Source: Stomoxys calcitrans (lineage: Eukaryota; Arthropoda; Insecta; Diptera; Muscidae). Taken from it: DNA of 64,000 nucleotides. A program made the position numbers and the translations under genes. The stretch lies in assembly GCF_963082655.1 (NCBI RefSeq), contig NC_081556.1, forward strand, positions 149,684,001 through 149,748,000, written 5' to 3'. The notes below the pieces were generated by a model. The model saw only the letters and a list, made by a program, of their open reading frames with translations, had not been told where the DNA came from and did not search any database. Of the stretch, positions 23,516-35,400 are shown piece after piece (the first letter of the stretch is position 1; each line of letters begins with the position of its first letter).

Positions 23516-23772
23516 AAGGCGAATTTAAAAAGGTGGTCTCACGCGAACAGTTGTTAACAGCCGGCCAGGTTTAACAGATTTTTGTTTACATTCTCTTTGT
23601 GTTTTTTTTTCTCTCTCTCGCATAATCTCTGCTCATTTACGCACACGTATACATACACGCATACAAATTTCGTTAAGTGTGTTGGCAAAACGTCGATCAG
23701 CTATATGGCAGATTGCACCATATGATTTGTGGTTGTTGTACAAATGAGACCACCTTTAATTGTTTCGCCATG
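23516..23772. mobile_element. Family R MITE copy 1 (9-bp TSD)
   Basis: 257 bases. The ends are TAAGGCGAATTTAAAAAGG with GTGGTCTC next, and the inverse GAGACCACCTTTAATTG then TTTCGCCATG. The exact duplication cctccttgc is at 23507-23515 and 23773-23781. The element lies about 320 bases upstream of the first visible mos exon. Confidence 0.85.
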
Positions 23773-24090
23773 CCTCCTTGCTTTACGAATATTAACAAAT
23801 TTAATTCATATCAAAATTGTGTTTGGCTGGGCTGCAATTTGGTAGTGTTTTTTTAATATTTTGGTCTGAATTTTTTCTGTAGTGGCAACACTGAAAACTT
23901 GTCACACTTTATCAGTTCTAGTACCATGCTCTTTATATTCCATCCCTTTTTAAGCAGCCCTGTACTTCAAATGACAACTAATACCGTTATCCCTTAACAA
24001 ACCAAAAAAAACAAATGTTCAATGGCAAAATGTAAATAACAAGAAAATTTTAAGGAAAATAAGAAAATTAAAAATTCTTAACCATTTTAG
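23773..24090 (+). other. Upstream region of mos
   Basis: No repeat is seen. A start codon in frame with the first visible mos exon is absent here: the frame is open back to 23975 without an ATG. A 5' exon must lie in or upstream of this stretch if translation starts at AUG. The acceptor aaccattttag at 24080-24090 supports an upstream exon. Confidence 0.5.
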
Positions 24091-24245
24091 GTCACTTTTA
24101 TTTTTGCAAACAAGAGAAAATGAATTAATTTTAAATACACCCAAGCGCGAAGAATTATTAAAAGATGGTCCACCTTCAAGTCAAGTGAAAAACAATCTGC
24201 TAGGTCGAGGAGCTTATGGCACTGTGATAAAAGCAATTTATAAAG
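24091..24245 (+). CDS. mos exon 1 (first visible)
   Basis: Holds the N-terminal text and the glycine loop, ending AIYK plus one base. Acceptor accattttag, donor gtaagc. There is no in-frame ATG. Confidence 0.75.
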
Positions 24246-26077
24246 GTAAGCATCCACTGGAGAATTATTTTTTATTATATTTATTTATGTGCCCAATGTA
24301 GTAATTTTAAAACGCATGGCCAATTTTTAAAATTACAGTAGAACTACAAATTTATAATAGGCTATTCCCTTAAAAATATAAAAAATTTTTCAATGATATT
24401 TTTGGTTTTATTTTTCAAATACAAATTTGTATGTGTCTTAAAATGAATTCCCAAAATATTAAGAAAGGAAAAAAACTAATAAGACTACTTCCTTAAAATA
24501 TTTTCTTTTTAGCTAAACCAGTGGCTGTTAAAATAATTAAAAATCACAAAGACGTCAATAACCAAATTATGCTGAATGAGGCTCACATTTTAGATTGGAA
24601 ACACCGAAATATAGTGAAAATACTTAAGGTCAGTAATTTTTGCATCCTCAAGAAACTTTAATCTTAAATTCGTCTTGAACAAACTTAAGGAACATTAATA
24701 GCTTTTGGATACATTATAGTTTCAAGATGCTAACTTTCAGGATGATTCTTAAGAACCGTCTTATTCAAGTTTAAACTCAGTGATTTGCTATTCTAAAAAT
24801 ATGTATTTTTGTATCATATCATATTGACTAATAGCAGGATTCAGAAGTCTCAGAAGTTTCTTTTCAGTTTCATTTTTTTTTTAATATGGCCTAAATTGCA
24901 TTTCTAGCCCCTGCTTGTTTGGTTTATGTATAAACCTATTTTCTGTCTTTAACCATTTCACAGATTGAATCAACTCCTAACTTTGGCATTGTCATAATGG
25001 AACGTTTTAATGGCGAATGTTTGCAAAACGCTTTAAATAACATGGATATATCGGTGGTCCATCGAATATGGTAATACAGAGTTAAAATTAAAAACTTCTG
25101 CTCATGAAAATTACAAAAAAATCTTACTTGCATTTCGTTGATGACAGCATTGCAATGGATTTAACATCAGCTTTAATGTACTGCCACAAAAAGCAAATAC
25201 TTCACATGGATGTTAAGCCGCAAAATGTTATGATTGTCATAACAAAACCCCTGAGGTATGCAGGAAAATCAGATACATGCCACAGATCATATACATGTAA
25301 ACTATGCGATTTTGGTTCATCAATGAAGTTTACCAAGGGGCAAGGAAATATAAAGGGATCAGTCAAGGTATATAATGGGTTAATAAAATTACCATTTAGA
25401 TAATTATTTTTATATTCATATATTTTTAGGGTACCCTTCGCTATATGGCTCCCGAAACTCTCAAAGAAGAATGTCTTACACCTGCGGCAGATGTTTATTC
25501 GCTGGGTATTACATTGTGGCAAATGAAATATCGCATCTTACCCTATTTTTGGTTAAAATGTAATGAAATCGTTGCCTATCAGGTTGTAAAGAACCAATTG
25601 CGTCCCCACAATATACCAGCAAATGAAACAATTCCCAAACATAGTGACATAAAGGCATCAGTAACCACCAATAGTCATGGACTTTGCCTATGCGAAAACA
25701 GCTCTAAGCAAATGTCTTCACAGTCTTTAGAAGATATTCTCAAAGTCTTGCAGAGCAATGAATGTGAATTTATAGCAACAACTAAACCAAATGAGGCTAT
25801 TATTCCCTTTAAGAGAATGCCTCTTAAGGAATTCAATAATAATCATCAGAACGTAAAGCAATTAAAAGCCAAGCGTGATCTACATTATGAATTTGTCCTA
25901 ACTGAAACATTTACCCTTCAGAATGTTTTGGGTTCTGTTGCCCAAGAAATGGATATGGCCAGAAAAATTGTTCTAGAGCAATTATATGATGATATATACC
26001 AATCGTGCTGGCACGATGATTTTAAGCAGAGGCCTGCAACAAAAGAGCTTTATGATTGTTTCAAAGAAATGTTGTAA
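24091..26077 (+). CDS. Mos serine/threonine kinase (gene level)
   Basis: Exons 24091-24245, 24513-24628, 24964-25070, 25148-25367 and 25430-26077 join in phase to about 415 residues. The start codon lies in an unseen 5' exon. Mos is the oocyte MAPK kinase kinase that phosphorylates MEK during meiosis. The kinase motifs are intact: glycine loop LGRGAYGTV, lysine in VAVKIIK, helix-C Glu in NEAHIL, catalytic HMDVKPQN, DFG in CDFGSS, and MAPE. The HMD in place of HRD and the text LTPAADVYSLGITLWQM match the Mos family (HLD; TPKADIYSFAITLWQM) rather than other kinases. About 115 residues separate the LRPH region from the final SCWHDDFKQRPA motif, far more than the 20 or so of vertebrate Mos. Tafazzin lies tail to tail downstream, as I recall for Drosophila CG8767/CG8766. 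Confidence 0.88.
24513..24628 (+). CDS. mos exon 2
   Basis: 116 bases after acceptor cttttttag, reading AKPVAVKIIK (ATP-binding Lys) and NEAHILDWKHRNIVKILK (helix C). Donor gtcagt, ending in phase 0. Confidence 0.88.
24964..25070 (+). CDS. mos exon 3
   Basis: 107 bases after acceptor atttcacag, reading IESTPNFGIVIMERFNGECL, the hinge region. It ends with two bases of a Cys codon before donor gtaata. Confidence 0.85.
25148..25367 (+). CDS. mos exon 4, catalytic loop
   Basis: 220 bases after acceptor gatgacag, reading IAMDLTSALMYCHKKQILHM then DVKPQNVMI (catalytic loop) and CKLCDFGSS (metal-binding DFG). Donor gtatat, phase 0. Confidence 0.9.
25430..26077 (+). CDS. mos exon 5, C-lobe
   Basis: 648 bases after acceptor atttttag. 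It starts GTLRYMAPETLKEE, continues through DVYSLGITLWQM and VVKNQLRPHN, then the long insertion, and closes with SCWHDDFKQRPATKELYDCF and a TAA stop. Confidence 0.9.
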   Translation, partial: GTLRYMAPETLKEECLTPAADVYSLGITLWQMKYRILPYFWLKCNEIVAYQVVKNQLRPHNIPANETIPKHSDIKASVTTNSHGLCLCENSSKQMSSQSLEDILKVLQSNECEFIATTKPNEAIIPFKRMPLKEFNNNHQNVKQLKAKRDLHYEFVLTETFTLQNVLGSVAQEMDMARKIVLEQLYDDIYQSCWHDDFKQRPATKELYDCFKEML

Positions 26078-26310
26078 TATATATACTTTTTATTTATTTT
26101 TGTTTTTTTTTTGTAAACCAGTTTTTGTTATTTTGAGTAGAAACTAGTTGGTGATTTCTTTAATTATGGCGTTCAATATGTTCATAGTCTTGTGTGTAAC
26201 GCCTGAAACTGGGATTTTATTGTATTTTAAATTAAATTTGTACTCTATCTTTGTTTTATATTATTTTAATCCTATTTTAAAATGTGTTTATATTTTTTAT
26301 ACGTATCTTA

Positions 26311-26316
26311 AATAAA
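26311..26316 (+). terminator. Candidate mos polyadenylation signal
   Basis: AATAAA 234 bases after the stop, overlapping a second AATAAA, in T/A-rich sequence. Confidence 0.45.
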
Positions 26317-26514
26317 TAAAAAAAATCAATAGAATGAGTTTTTTAAATTCCAGAGTACAGGTTTGGGTTTTTTTGCATTCATTGACTTAACTTTTTTCAA
26401 ATTTAAAGAAGGTTAACCAATTTAAATATTTGGTTTGTTTTATTTACCAATCTATCTGATTCGATAGCAAAAAAAAAATCGCACCAATAAAAGCTTTTAC
26501 AGGTATTCACAAAA

Positions 26515-26592
26515 CATAAAACAGCTTAAAAGTAGGTCTATTTGACAGTCCTTTGAAGGGACGTCTTTAACGCCATTTTAAATTTTGTGAAT
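26515..26592. mobile_element. Short hairpin MITE, copy 2 (degraded)
   Basis: attcacaaaacataaaacag at the left and cattttaaattttgtgaat at the right, with a shortened interior compared with 14334-14436. Confidence 0.5.
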
Positions 26593-26911
26593 ATTGGCTT
26601 TTGTATTTGGCCGTTGATCAATACTAACACTCAAAAATCAACAAGACAAAACAAATAAGTCATTTTATTTAAAAATATATGTTTTTCGGAGATGTTGCAT
26701 TCCAGATAGTTTAGTCATTGGATAAATATATTGTGTTCTTCCTCTTTTAGTCATTATCATTCAGATTGAATGATGGCACCATATGCTTTTTATTTTACAC
26801 GATTATTATCCAGGACAATGAAGTTCTGTATAAATTACCAGCTCAGGCTTATGTAGCCGCCACCAACAAATCTATGTACGAAGTTCAAATTCTTTATCTA
26901 CATATAGTAGC

Positions 26912-27698
26912 TGTGTTCAGGAACTCAAAAATTTGTGCAAATTTTTACAAATTTTTAATGGATTCGCGTACTTTATTTGCCAGCAGAAGAGAGGGCGAGA
27001 GATCAAATTTTGTCAGTTAGGAAATAAAGAACCTGCAAATTTCTACTGGGACTTTTTTTGCCAGCATAAATTTGAACAGATGTTTTTTAAAGGTCACAGT
27101 AGGGAAAATTTGTGCATATTAGTCTGCCAATTGTGAACGGATACAGATATCGTCAATGATAACACAGTGTTCGTCAAACTGTCTAGCCACAATATCCAGC
27201 AAGTTAAAGACGCCGGGTTTCAGTAGAGGGATCACACTGCCGTTCTTCCAAACATCGGGTTGTTGTTGTTGTAGTGTTCAGACAGGCTGAAGACAGTTGT
27301 AAGGTACTCGACTCCAGGCAGCGCCTTGGGCGACTTGGCGACACGGATGATAACTTCGAGCACGGTTAATTGTGATGGCTGCCAACGGCGCGGAGATCGC
27401 GAATAAGACGAATAGCTCCCCTTCTAGCCTTGTCACTCTCGGGTTAATAAATAGACGTTTATCTAAGGAAAATACCTCACAAGTATCGACGGCATATTTG
27501 ATTTTAAAACAATTGTTTTCTTAAGCTAGCAAATAAAAAATCGACCAAAACAAAAATCGGCTGTTGTTCTGAACATTTTCAACGGAAGTCGTTCGCGTAC
27601 TTTTGCTTGCAAATTTTTGAAAGACAGCAAAATGGCTCTAACTCTCCTGCAAATTTTTACTGGAAATGTACGCGAACAGACTTATTATTTATGTAGAA
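26912..27698. mobile_element. Chimeric element X, short copy
   Basis: The left arm (gctgtgttcaggaactcaaa, attcgcgtactttatttgcc) and right arm (ggaagtcgttcgcgtacttt, tttttactggaaatgtacgc) match the element at 36171-37358. The middle (about 27160-27440) carries text shared with the jockey-type RT fragment of the longer copy on the minus strand: gggtttcagtagagggatca, cttccaaacatcgggt, gacagttgtaaggtactcga. No intact gene is present. Confidence 0.7.
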
Positions 27699-27699
27699 C

Positions 27700-28690
27700 A
27701 TGTGTTATCAGGATTGCCATGATATGTTTTTCCCAAATAAGTGTGGCCACTTACAGAAAAACCTCTATTGTGAATAGTAAAATAAAAAACCAATTATTTA
27801 TACAATTGCGTGCATACTTAATAAATTTTATTTGACCGCTATGCCCATACCCCTTATCCAATTTTTAGTTATAAATTTTACAAATATTCTCATTTTTTCC
27901 CTCGTATTGTTTTGACAGGTTGGTGTTTCGACAGGTTGGTGTTTCCACTTCATGGCAAACAAATAGAATCGCACCAGGAAATTTTTTGCGTTTTATGTTC
28001 GCCCTTTGCAATTACAAGCTTTAGCAGACTTAGGTGCTTAAACTAAACTCGAAAGAATTAATGCTAAGGATTTACCTTTAAAAAATTTGCTTCCTTTGGC
28101 GAATTGGTAGCGTGCTTGGCTTACCAGTGCGAGGGCTATGTGTTCAATTTATCATAACAAAGTACACATTGCCTAAGTTAGTCTGTAATGGAATGCCAAT
28201 TTAACAAAATCAGCTCATAACATCTTCTCGGATTGGAATTGATTGTTTTTCTCAAACTTATCTATTTCTTACTCCCTCTCTCTATTGCCAGCATATATGT
28301 ATATTATACAAATTAGGACCGAGCCGGTAAAAAAAGGACAGACTATTTCAGTTCTTTCATTTTTGGCCGGTTCTTATTTAGTCCGTTGCCGGTTCTTAAA
28401 CAAGTACTGCCAAACTCAATTATTTTTTGTGACTCGATTCGTTCGCCATTTCACCGAAATCAACTGGGGCCGAATTACCGCAAACGTGATCGAGTCCGCT
28501 TTCGAATCGAATGAATTTTTATCTCGTATTTAATGGATGCTATACCCCTTTTATAAACATTTTAATGTAAAATTTTTTATAAATTGTGATCGACCTAAAT
28601 CTTAAATTTCAAAAATTTTCTTTCAATAAGGAAATACATAATTCACAATAGAGAGATTTCGAACGGTTTTACTTGTTAATGTATGCGGTC
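27700..28690. other. Spacer between X and the LINE fragment
   Basis: Apart from the tRNA-like piece at 28089-28150, I see no repeat family or exon. Open frames at 27617-27835 and 28243-28533 lack recognisable features. Confidence 0.4.
28089..28150 (+). pseudogene. tRNA-like relic (tRNA-Trp type)
   Basis: The text ggcgaattggtagcgtgctt followed by tgtgttcaattt resembles the A and B boxes of a fly tRNA-Trp (tggcgcaatggtagcgcgtc and gtgttcgaatc). The anticodon stem does not pair, so this is a decayed tRNA or the head of an unknown SINE. Confidence 0.35.
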
Positions 28691-28895
28691 TACATGATCT
28701 AGAGCGTGAGGTTCAGCGCTACAAGAGAGAACATTCATGCAGACACGGTAGCAGATGCGGCAAATGGCTACCGGGTGAATGTAGTCCTTGGAGAACGACC
28801 GCCTCCCATTGCACCTGAAGAAATTGACCTTCCCTGGCAAACCAGAGAATCAAGCAGGCGAAAGATAGAACACAACAAACTGCTACAACAACAAC
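28690..28895 (+). mobile_element. Non-LTR retrotransposon fragment, 3' part
   Basis: The frame reads NVVLGERPPPIAPEEIDLPW followed by QTRESSRRK. PPPIAPEE plus a TR motif is typical of the region after the reverse transcriptase in jockey-type ORF2. It ends in tacaacaacaaca, the simple tail used by LINE copies elsewhere in the window (near 55960 and 56045). Confidence 0.65.
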
Positions 28896-28899
28896 ATTG

Positions 28900-29412
28900 G
28901 TTTTTATTTCGTATTGTCATTGCTGGTGTTTTGCACCACTGCCAGTTTGATATAAGGTGGTTTATCAGCCCATAGCAAAAGAGCCTGCCCTTTTTCCTGC
29001 CAAAGACGACAAATATCTTTTGAGGTATTTAATCTTTAATTTCTTTGTTAGTATTTACAATTTATTTAATAATATAAAATAACAAATGTATATAGCTCAC
29101 ATTTAGCTTAATTTCATAACACAAAATCGTTTGTTTACCTAATTATGTAAAAAATATAAATAATTTAAGAGTATTGCAATAATTTTTCTAATTAAAAATA
29201 GAAAACATAAACTCTATGGCATCGTTTGGAAACAAATGCTTAATCAAAATTTCCTGCCTTTATGTTGCTGCTCTGTTTTAAGAAGCAAAGATTTCTAAGA
29301 ATTTGTTAAGATAACATAATAGCCCTTTTACTTATCATAAATGCCAATAAGTAAAACTAAACCTTCGAGTTTTGCACTTGATTGAAGATGATAAATTAAG
29401 CTAAGAGACACG
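28900..29412 (-). other. Tafazzin 3' flank / probable 3' UTR
   Basis: AT-rich sequence downstream of the tafazzin stop on the minus strand. I see no repeat family. The exact polyadenylation site is not determined. Confidence 0.4.
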
Positions 29413-29457
29413 TTAGTCGCGTTTTTTATGTAGGGCCTCTGTTTCTAAGCGTAAGTT
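29413..29457 (-). CDS. Tafazzin exon 6
   Basis: 45 bases after acceptor tttctttctag, reading NLRLETEALHKKRD and TAA. This fits the fly C-terminus (LRAETEKLHRERN) and is too short for an open-frame scan. Confidence 0.88.
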   Translation of the reverse strand, partial: NLRLETEALHKKRD

Positions 29458-32400
29458 CTAGAAAGAAATGGACATTAACTTTTTTTTATTAAAATAAATT
29501 AAAAAATTACAACTCACATGAAAAACGTCTTGAATCTTGTCAGTTATTAGTTTTCTAGCTTCTGGTTCAGGAACTCCTCTACACTTTAAATCGTCAATGA
29601 AATCATTCATATCTATGGGTTTTCCCACGTTCAGTGTGACCTTTTTACCCCATTTCAGTATGTAGGGTTCCACATTTGGCAGCACTTCATCCATGCCCTC
29701 ATGCCACATGGGTATTATAATAGGTACTCTTGTCGATTCGTATATAATACGACCCACGCCCCATTTTAGGCGCATTTCCTCTTTGGTCATGTTAACCTTG
29801 CCCTCGGGAAACACATGAACCCAATGGCCCAATCTGGCTTTTTGTATGCACAAATTAATGGCATCTTGATATACACCTATACCCCTTACAACAGGGATGC
29901 ATTTTCCTGAAACCCCAAAGAAAATTAAGTTAAGCACAAAGAAAGTAGTCAGCACAACAATAACACCTACCAAACATAAAGAACCATGAGTGGTATTTGT
30001 TGGTGAAACAGATGTCATGAGCAGCCATAGACCATCGAATTTTGAAGGTGTTACACACATAACGTACTGGCAAAACACCTGAAAACAATATTAAAAAATA
30101 ATAATAAAAACAAAAACTCTCTCTGAGTTTGATTGCTAACAAACCCCATAGGCCTGGATCATCGAAACACGAATGATGATTTGATACAGTTACTAAAGGT
30201 ACACCTGAAGGTCTATTTGCTACGGCTTCTATCAGTCTTTCTTTGTTGTAAACGCGCGTTTTATTCATAAAACCTGGAAATAAAAATTTATAAATTGTTT
30301 CAATAAAAAAAATTAAAATCAGATTTTAAGAAAAATATTTCATTTGAGAAAAATAAAATTAAACGAGTTAAAAGGCGTTAAGTTCGGGCGGGCGGAACTT
30401 TGGATACCCAACACCTCGGATATATATGTAAGCCACCTTTCGTCAAAATCGGTTGAAAAATGCATACCTTATGCCCCATAGCAGCTATATCGAAATATGT
30501 TCAAATTGGAGCAAATACTAAAATTGTTCAATTCTGTACAACAAAATATTGGTCTTTTTAGTAGCTATATAGAAAAATAAACCGATCTGAACCATATACA
30601 AAACGGATGTCGAAAAGCCTATCAAAATCGAATTATAAATGGGCCCTTTATGGGGTCCAGACTTTAAATCGATATATCTACATTCAAATCCGAACCGATA
30701 TGGGCCAAATTTAACAAGGATGTCGAAGGGCTTAACACAACTCACTGTCCCAAATTTCGGCGACATCGGATAATAAATGCGCCTTTTATGGGCTCAAAAC
30801 TTTATATCGAGAGATCGGTCTATATGGCAGCTATATCCATATCTGGTTTTCTTTTTGGCATAAGACCCTAAATCGGCGGATCGCTCCATATGGCAGCTGT
30901 ATCTAAATTTGTACCAATCTGAGCCAAATTAAAGAGGGATGTCGAAGGGCCTAAAATAACTCACTGACCCAAATTTCAGCAAAATCGGATAATAAATTTG
31001 GTTTTTTTTTTGGACTAAAACCCTAAATCGGCGGATCGGTCTATATGGGGACTATATCAAGATATAGTCTGATATAGCCCATCTTCGAACTTTACCTGCT
31101 TATGGACAAAAAAAGAATCTGTGCAAAGTTTCAGCTCGATATCTCTATTTTTAAAGACTGTAGCGTGATTTCAACAGACAGACGGTGCTGGGTATAAAAA
31201 GAAATAAAAAATATTTTAAGAAATTTAAATTTTAAAAATAAGGACTTCTTAAGTGCTGTTTACGAAAATAAGATTTTGGGGATTTTGGCTTCTCAAAAAG
31301 ATACATTTTCTTTTTTATTATGTAGAGCACCTTAATTAATTTCATAAATGTGTTGATACATGGCGTATCAGAAATCGCGATCCACCATGCCAGTCAAAGT
31401 GTTTTGAAAACAGCTCACACTTGCCCCTTAATTTACTGAATAAGTTTAAGCCAAGATATATTTATTTACAGGTAGTGGTATTTGCCCAACAACAAAATAT
31501 TGAGTGCACTATCTGTCAAAATCAGTGATTAGTGCAACTCTGATTTTGTCCATGTTACTAGTTCGCGCTATTTTTCGTTGTTTGTGTGGTATATGGTTCT
31601 TGACTATAATACACACACACAACCAAAACTCATTGACAGATAGTGCACTTCGCGAGAAAAAATTGTAAACAGCTGTTTACGGTACACTACCTGGTAATTA
31701 TGTCATGGGTTAAGCTAAGCGATAAGCCGACATACAATTTTTTTTTAATTTTTGGCAGCACTTGGCATTGAGGATGCCAACTTATTCTCTTTTTACATTC
31801 ATTCTTGGTTTACGTTTTCTCCTAATTTGATTTCAATCGGCAGATTTGACATCTTTAATGATATCCATGGTGCCTATCCACTTAATGTTTGAGCAAGTGA
31901 CCTAACCTTCTATTAGTGAATCCTGCACTTGCCTAACTTTTATAAGTTCTTTGCAATGCTATTCTTTGAATAGAAAGCATTGAATGTGATCTAGAGCTAA
32001 AATATGTTCGAAAAATCATGAAAAGATTTTAAAGATCAAAATAAAAGAGCGCAAACAGACAAACCAAACGAACCGGCCAACCGATGTGCTGTAGGCACAA
32101 AAACATTTGCAGGGACATTTAATGAATGTTCATGTGCACAACATGAAAAGTGTTTGGCAATGTAGATGTGTTTGTTGATTTTAGCATTGATGATTAGTTT
32201 GTATCGGAATAGTGGAAATTAGGGTTTCTTCTCTCTTATTGCGCTAAGGAGAGTTAGAGGACTTATTGAACACTGTTTCAAAACAAAAGCATGCTCTACA
32301 CCGTACTCAATAGTCTTTGGGTATGTAGAGCACCTTAATCAATACAACAAGGTGTTGATGAAGGTACATGGCGTATCAAAAATCGCGATCCACCATGCCA

Positions 32401-35400
32401 GTCAAAGTGTTTTGAAAACAGCACACACTTGCCTAACTTTTATAATATTTTTTTTTTCTTTTTTTCAGCACCTTGTGAGAGATTGAACAATTCAATTCAG
32501 TGTTCTTTATTTTCATATAAAAATAAAGAACGTCACAGCTTGGCGTTTTTCTATAAGCAATCGCTTTCTTCAAATAATTGCATTAAGTAAGCCAGCAGAA
32601 AGCATGAATTTGAATCGGACAGAACTCATTGATATGAGAGAAGTTCTTTAATGGATTATTCATGGGCAAATTTGCATTTGCACATAAAAAAGCAAAACCT
32701 TCAAAATCTATTGGCCTTAACGGAATATCAATCGTAATGCTCAAACTCCAGGGGATGTAGGAAAAAACTACCCAAACGAAACCTCCACTCAAACCATCGG
32801 TAATAGTAGATAGGTTGTTCATCCCAATCTCCCAATGAAATTTAACTGACATTAAAGCATCAAACAATTCATCGGGAGTAGTGCTGCTAAAAGAAAAGTC
32901 CCCATTAGCAGCAAAACGCAGAAATTCCAACACATCGTCTTATACATCAGATTGGTTGTCTACAAATGAACGGTTCATCTCATTGAGTATCATGGGAAAG
33001 TTGCCAGTAGTAACTGAGGAACTGGTCTCGAGAAGCCCATAATCTCCAATAACTTTCGACAAACCCTTAGAAGTACTAAAACTGTTAAACAGAGCATGAT
33101 GCACATTCTTCTTAATCCTTATTTTTACTCTCCTAGGGCGGTTCCTCAATTTGCAGTATGTTCTCCAGTTAGCATCGCTTCTATCTCGAAGAAAACCTTT
33201 GTATGCCAAATCCGCCATTGACTGCTGAAACCTGATCTCAGGTCACTTAATCCAATTATCCGAAACGTACACGTAACTTCACAAACATCTTCTTCTTAAA
33301 ACGGTATCAATCCTATCTAAGCCGCACTCTAATAACTCAAGTTGATCTTTAACATCAGTAGTCGAAAACACTCTTTCAAGCCCATCTGAAGCCAACTTTT
33401 CAAGCAACTCTGGTTCACCGAGTCTGTTGTAATCAAAAAACTCTCAAAAGGCATAATGTTGAGAGATATATATACAAAGGCATGCTTTGATGTATTAGAG
33501 CAAATAACTTGACCGGTACGATACAAACATGGTGGTGGTGACAGCAAAAAGTAATCAATTAACAAGGTAGGTTGATGGAAAATATCAAAATGAGTCGGAC
33601 AGCTGTTATGGGAAACTGACACTCCCATTTAGTTGCCGGATTGCCTTATGGTAGCAACGATGGAGGAATCAAAAAGATTTCTGTCCAAATGGCCCATTAT
33701 CACAATATCGAACAAGAAGGATGGATATTTCATGTTCGAAAGAATCGAAATTGCTATTCGGTAGGTAAACTACACCTTTTAAAATTCTTCCTGAAGCAGT
33801 AATAACTTAAATAAAAAAAAACTTTCTACCACTCCATAATTCGACCCCGAGTAAACGACCTTATATTTCAATTTCTTTGAAATAAGCAAGGCCACAACCC
33901 CTCCTCTTTTGTCAGAGCGATCGTTCCTACAAAAATTTTCGTCAAGCTGCTGTAGGTGAGCAAGCTCGTTCCGGCCCAAAGGACCGAACGCCGCGGGAGC
34001 TTGTTGGGCATTAGTTATTTAAAGGCGCCAATAACTCGTCTTGTCATATCGAGCATCATAGGTGCCGGGCCGAGCGGCACTCATGATCCGCCCGGCCTCT
34101 CACTGAAACTCTACGCTCGATACCGCTAATTGTCCCCGACTGCCGTTGCAGTTACTCCGTATGAAAATTCTACTCTCCGAAAACTGTGGGCGCGCCCGGT
34201 GGCTCCCAGCTTCTCGTGGCAGCGATGAGCACCATACAGATCGGACCTCAAAGTTCCAGCCTGTGTGGTGCTGAAAGCTATCTCGTGTTGGGTGTTTTGC
34301 AGATAATATTGGGTTGCCCAAAAAGTAATTGCGGATTTTTCATATAGTCGGCGTTGACAAATTTTTTCACAGCTTGTGACTCTGTAATTTTTTTCTTTCT
34401 TCTGTCAGTTATCAGCTGTTACTTTTAGCTTGTTTTAGAAAAAAAGTGTAAAAAAAAGTATATTTGATGAAAGTTCATTCTAAGTTTTATTAAAAATGCA
34501 TTTACTTTCTTTTAAAAAATCCGCAATTACTTTTTGGGAGAGACACGAGCATTGAAGGGTTGTGAAGACAGATATTTATCTCCACGATTTGGAGTTCGGA
34601 GTTCAGGAGTCTTTACCTGAAGTACTTTCTTGCGAAATTAACGGTCACATTACTGTCTGAACTAGAGAAGTTCTCTATAGAACTGATGTCGAAGGCAACA
34701 AACAAAGAATTTCTTAGAGGTGACCCTCGATAGTGTCTTCTATTGGTCAGTCATTAAAGTAAAGGACCATTTCGTGCTTCTCTCTACGCTTTTTTCACCT
34801 GGGATACCATAGGGGGGATGAACCAAATGACCAACTAACCCAGCTGGAAGCTCCTCGAGGTATGTAAGAAGCTATTTTAACATTTAGACATATGGATCTA
34901 TATGTATCCAACCACATCTCGTCGATCCACTCAAAATTATATAAAAAATCTTGATTGGAGAATTCACCAGTATGCAACTAGCCCTTGGTGGTTGCCCTGA
35001 CGCAACTGATATCCAAATGGTTTTAAACTTAAAACCTTACTAAACAATAAATCGGTAGGTGTAAACCAATAGGACCAGGAGTGGTCACTTCGAAATGATC
35101 ATTAATCATCCTAGCCACACACTAAACTCGTATCGATCCCTGATCGAGGTCACGTAGAATTGAAGACGATGCTCCTTAGGCAGGAGTCCCATCCTCAAAA
35201 CTGTTAAACTTAAACCTTACTAGACCATTACTCGATAGGTGTGAACCAATAGGACCAGGAGTGTTCACATCGAAATGATCATTAATCACCCTAGCCATTT
35301 TTACACTTAACAAAGTAACATGTAAGAAACGTCACATTTCGAATTTTGGCACAAAACAGAAGAATGATCTTGATTGTCTCTTTTCGCTTTGCAAATCGCT

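Noticed and set aside
23933..23968. ATG-containing stretch (MLFIFHPFLSSP) as mos first exon
   Set aside because: The only nearby GT leaves phase 0, but the first visible mos exon needs two preceding bases of a codon.
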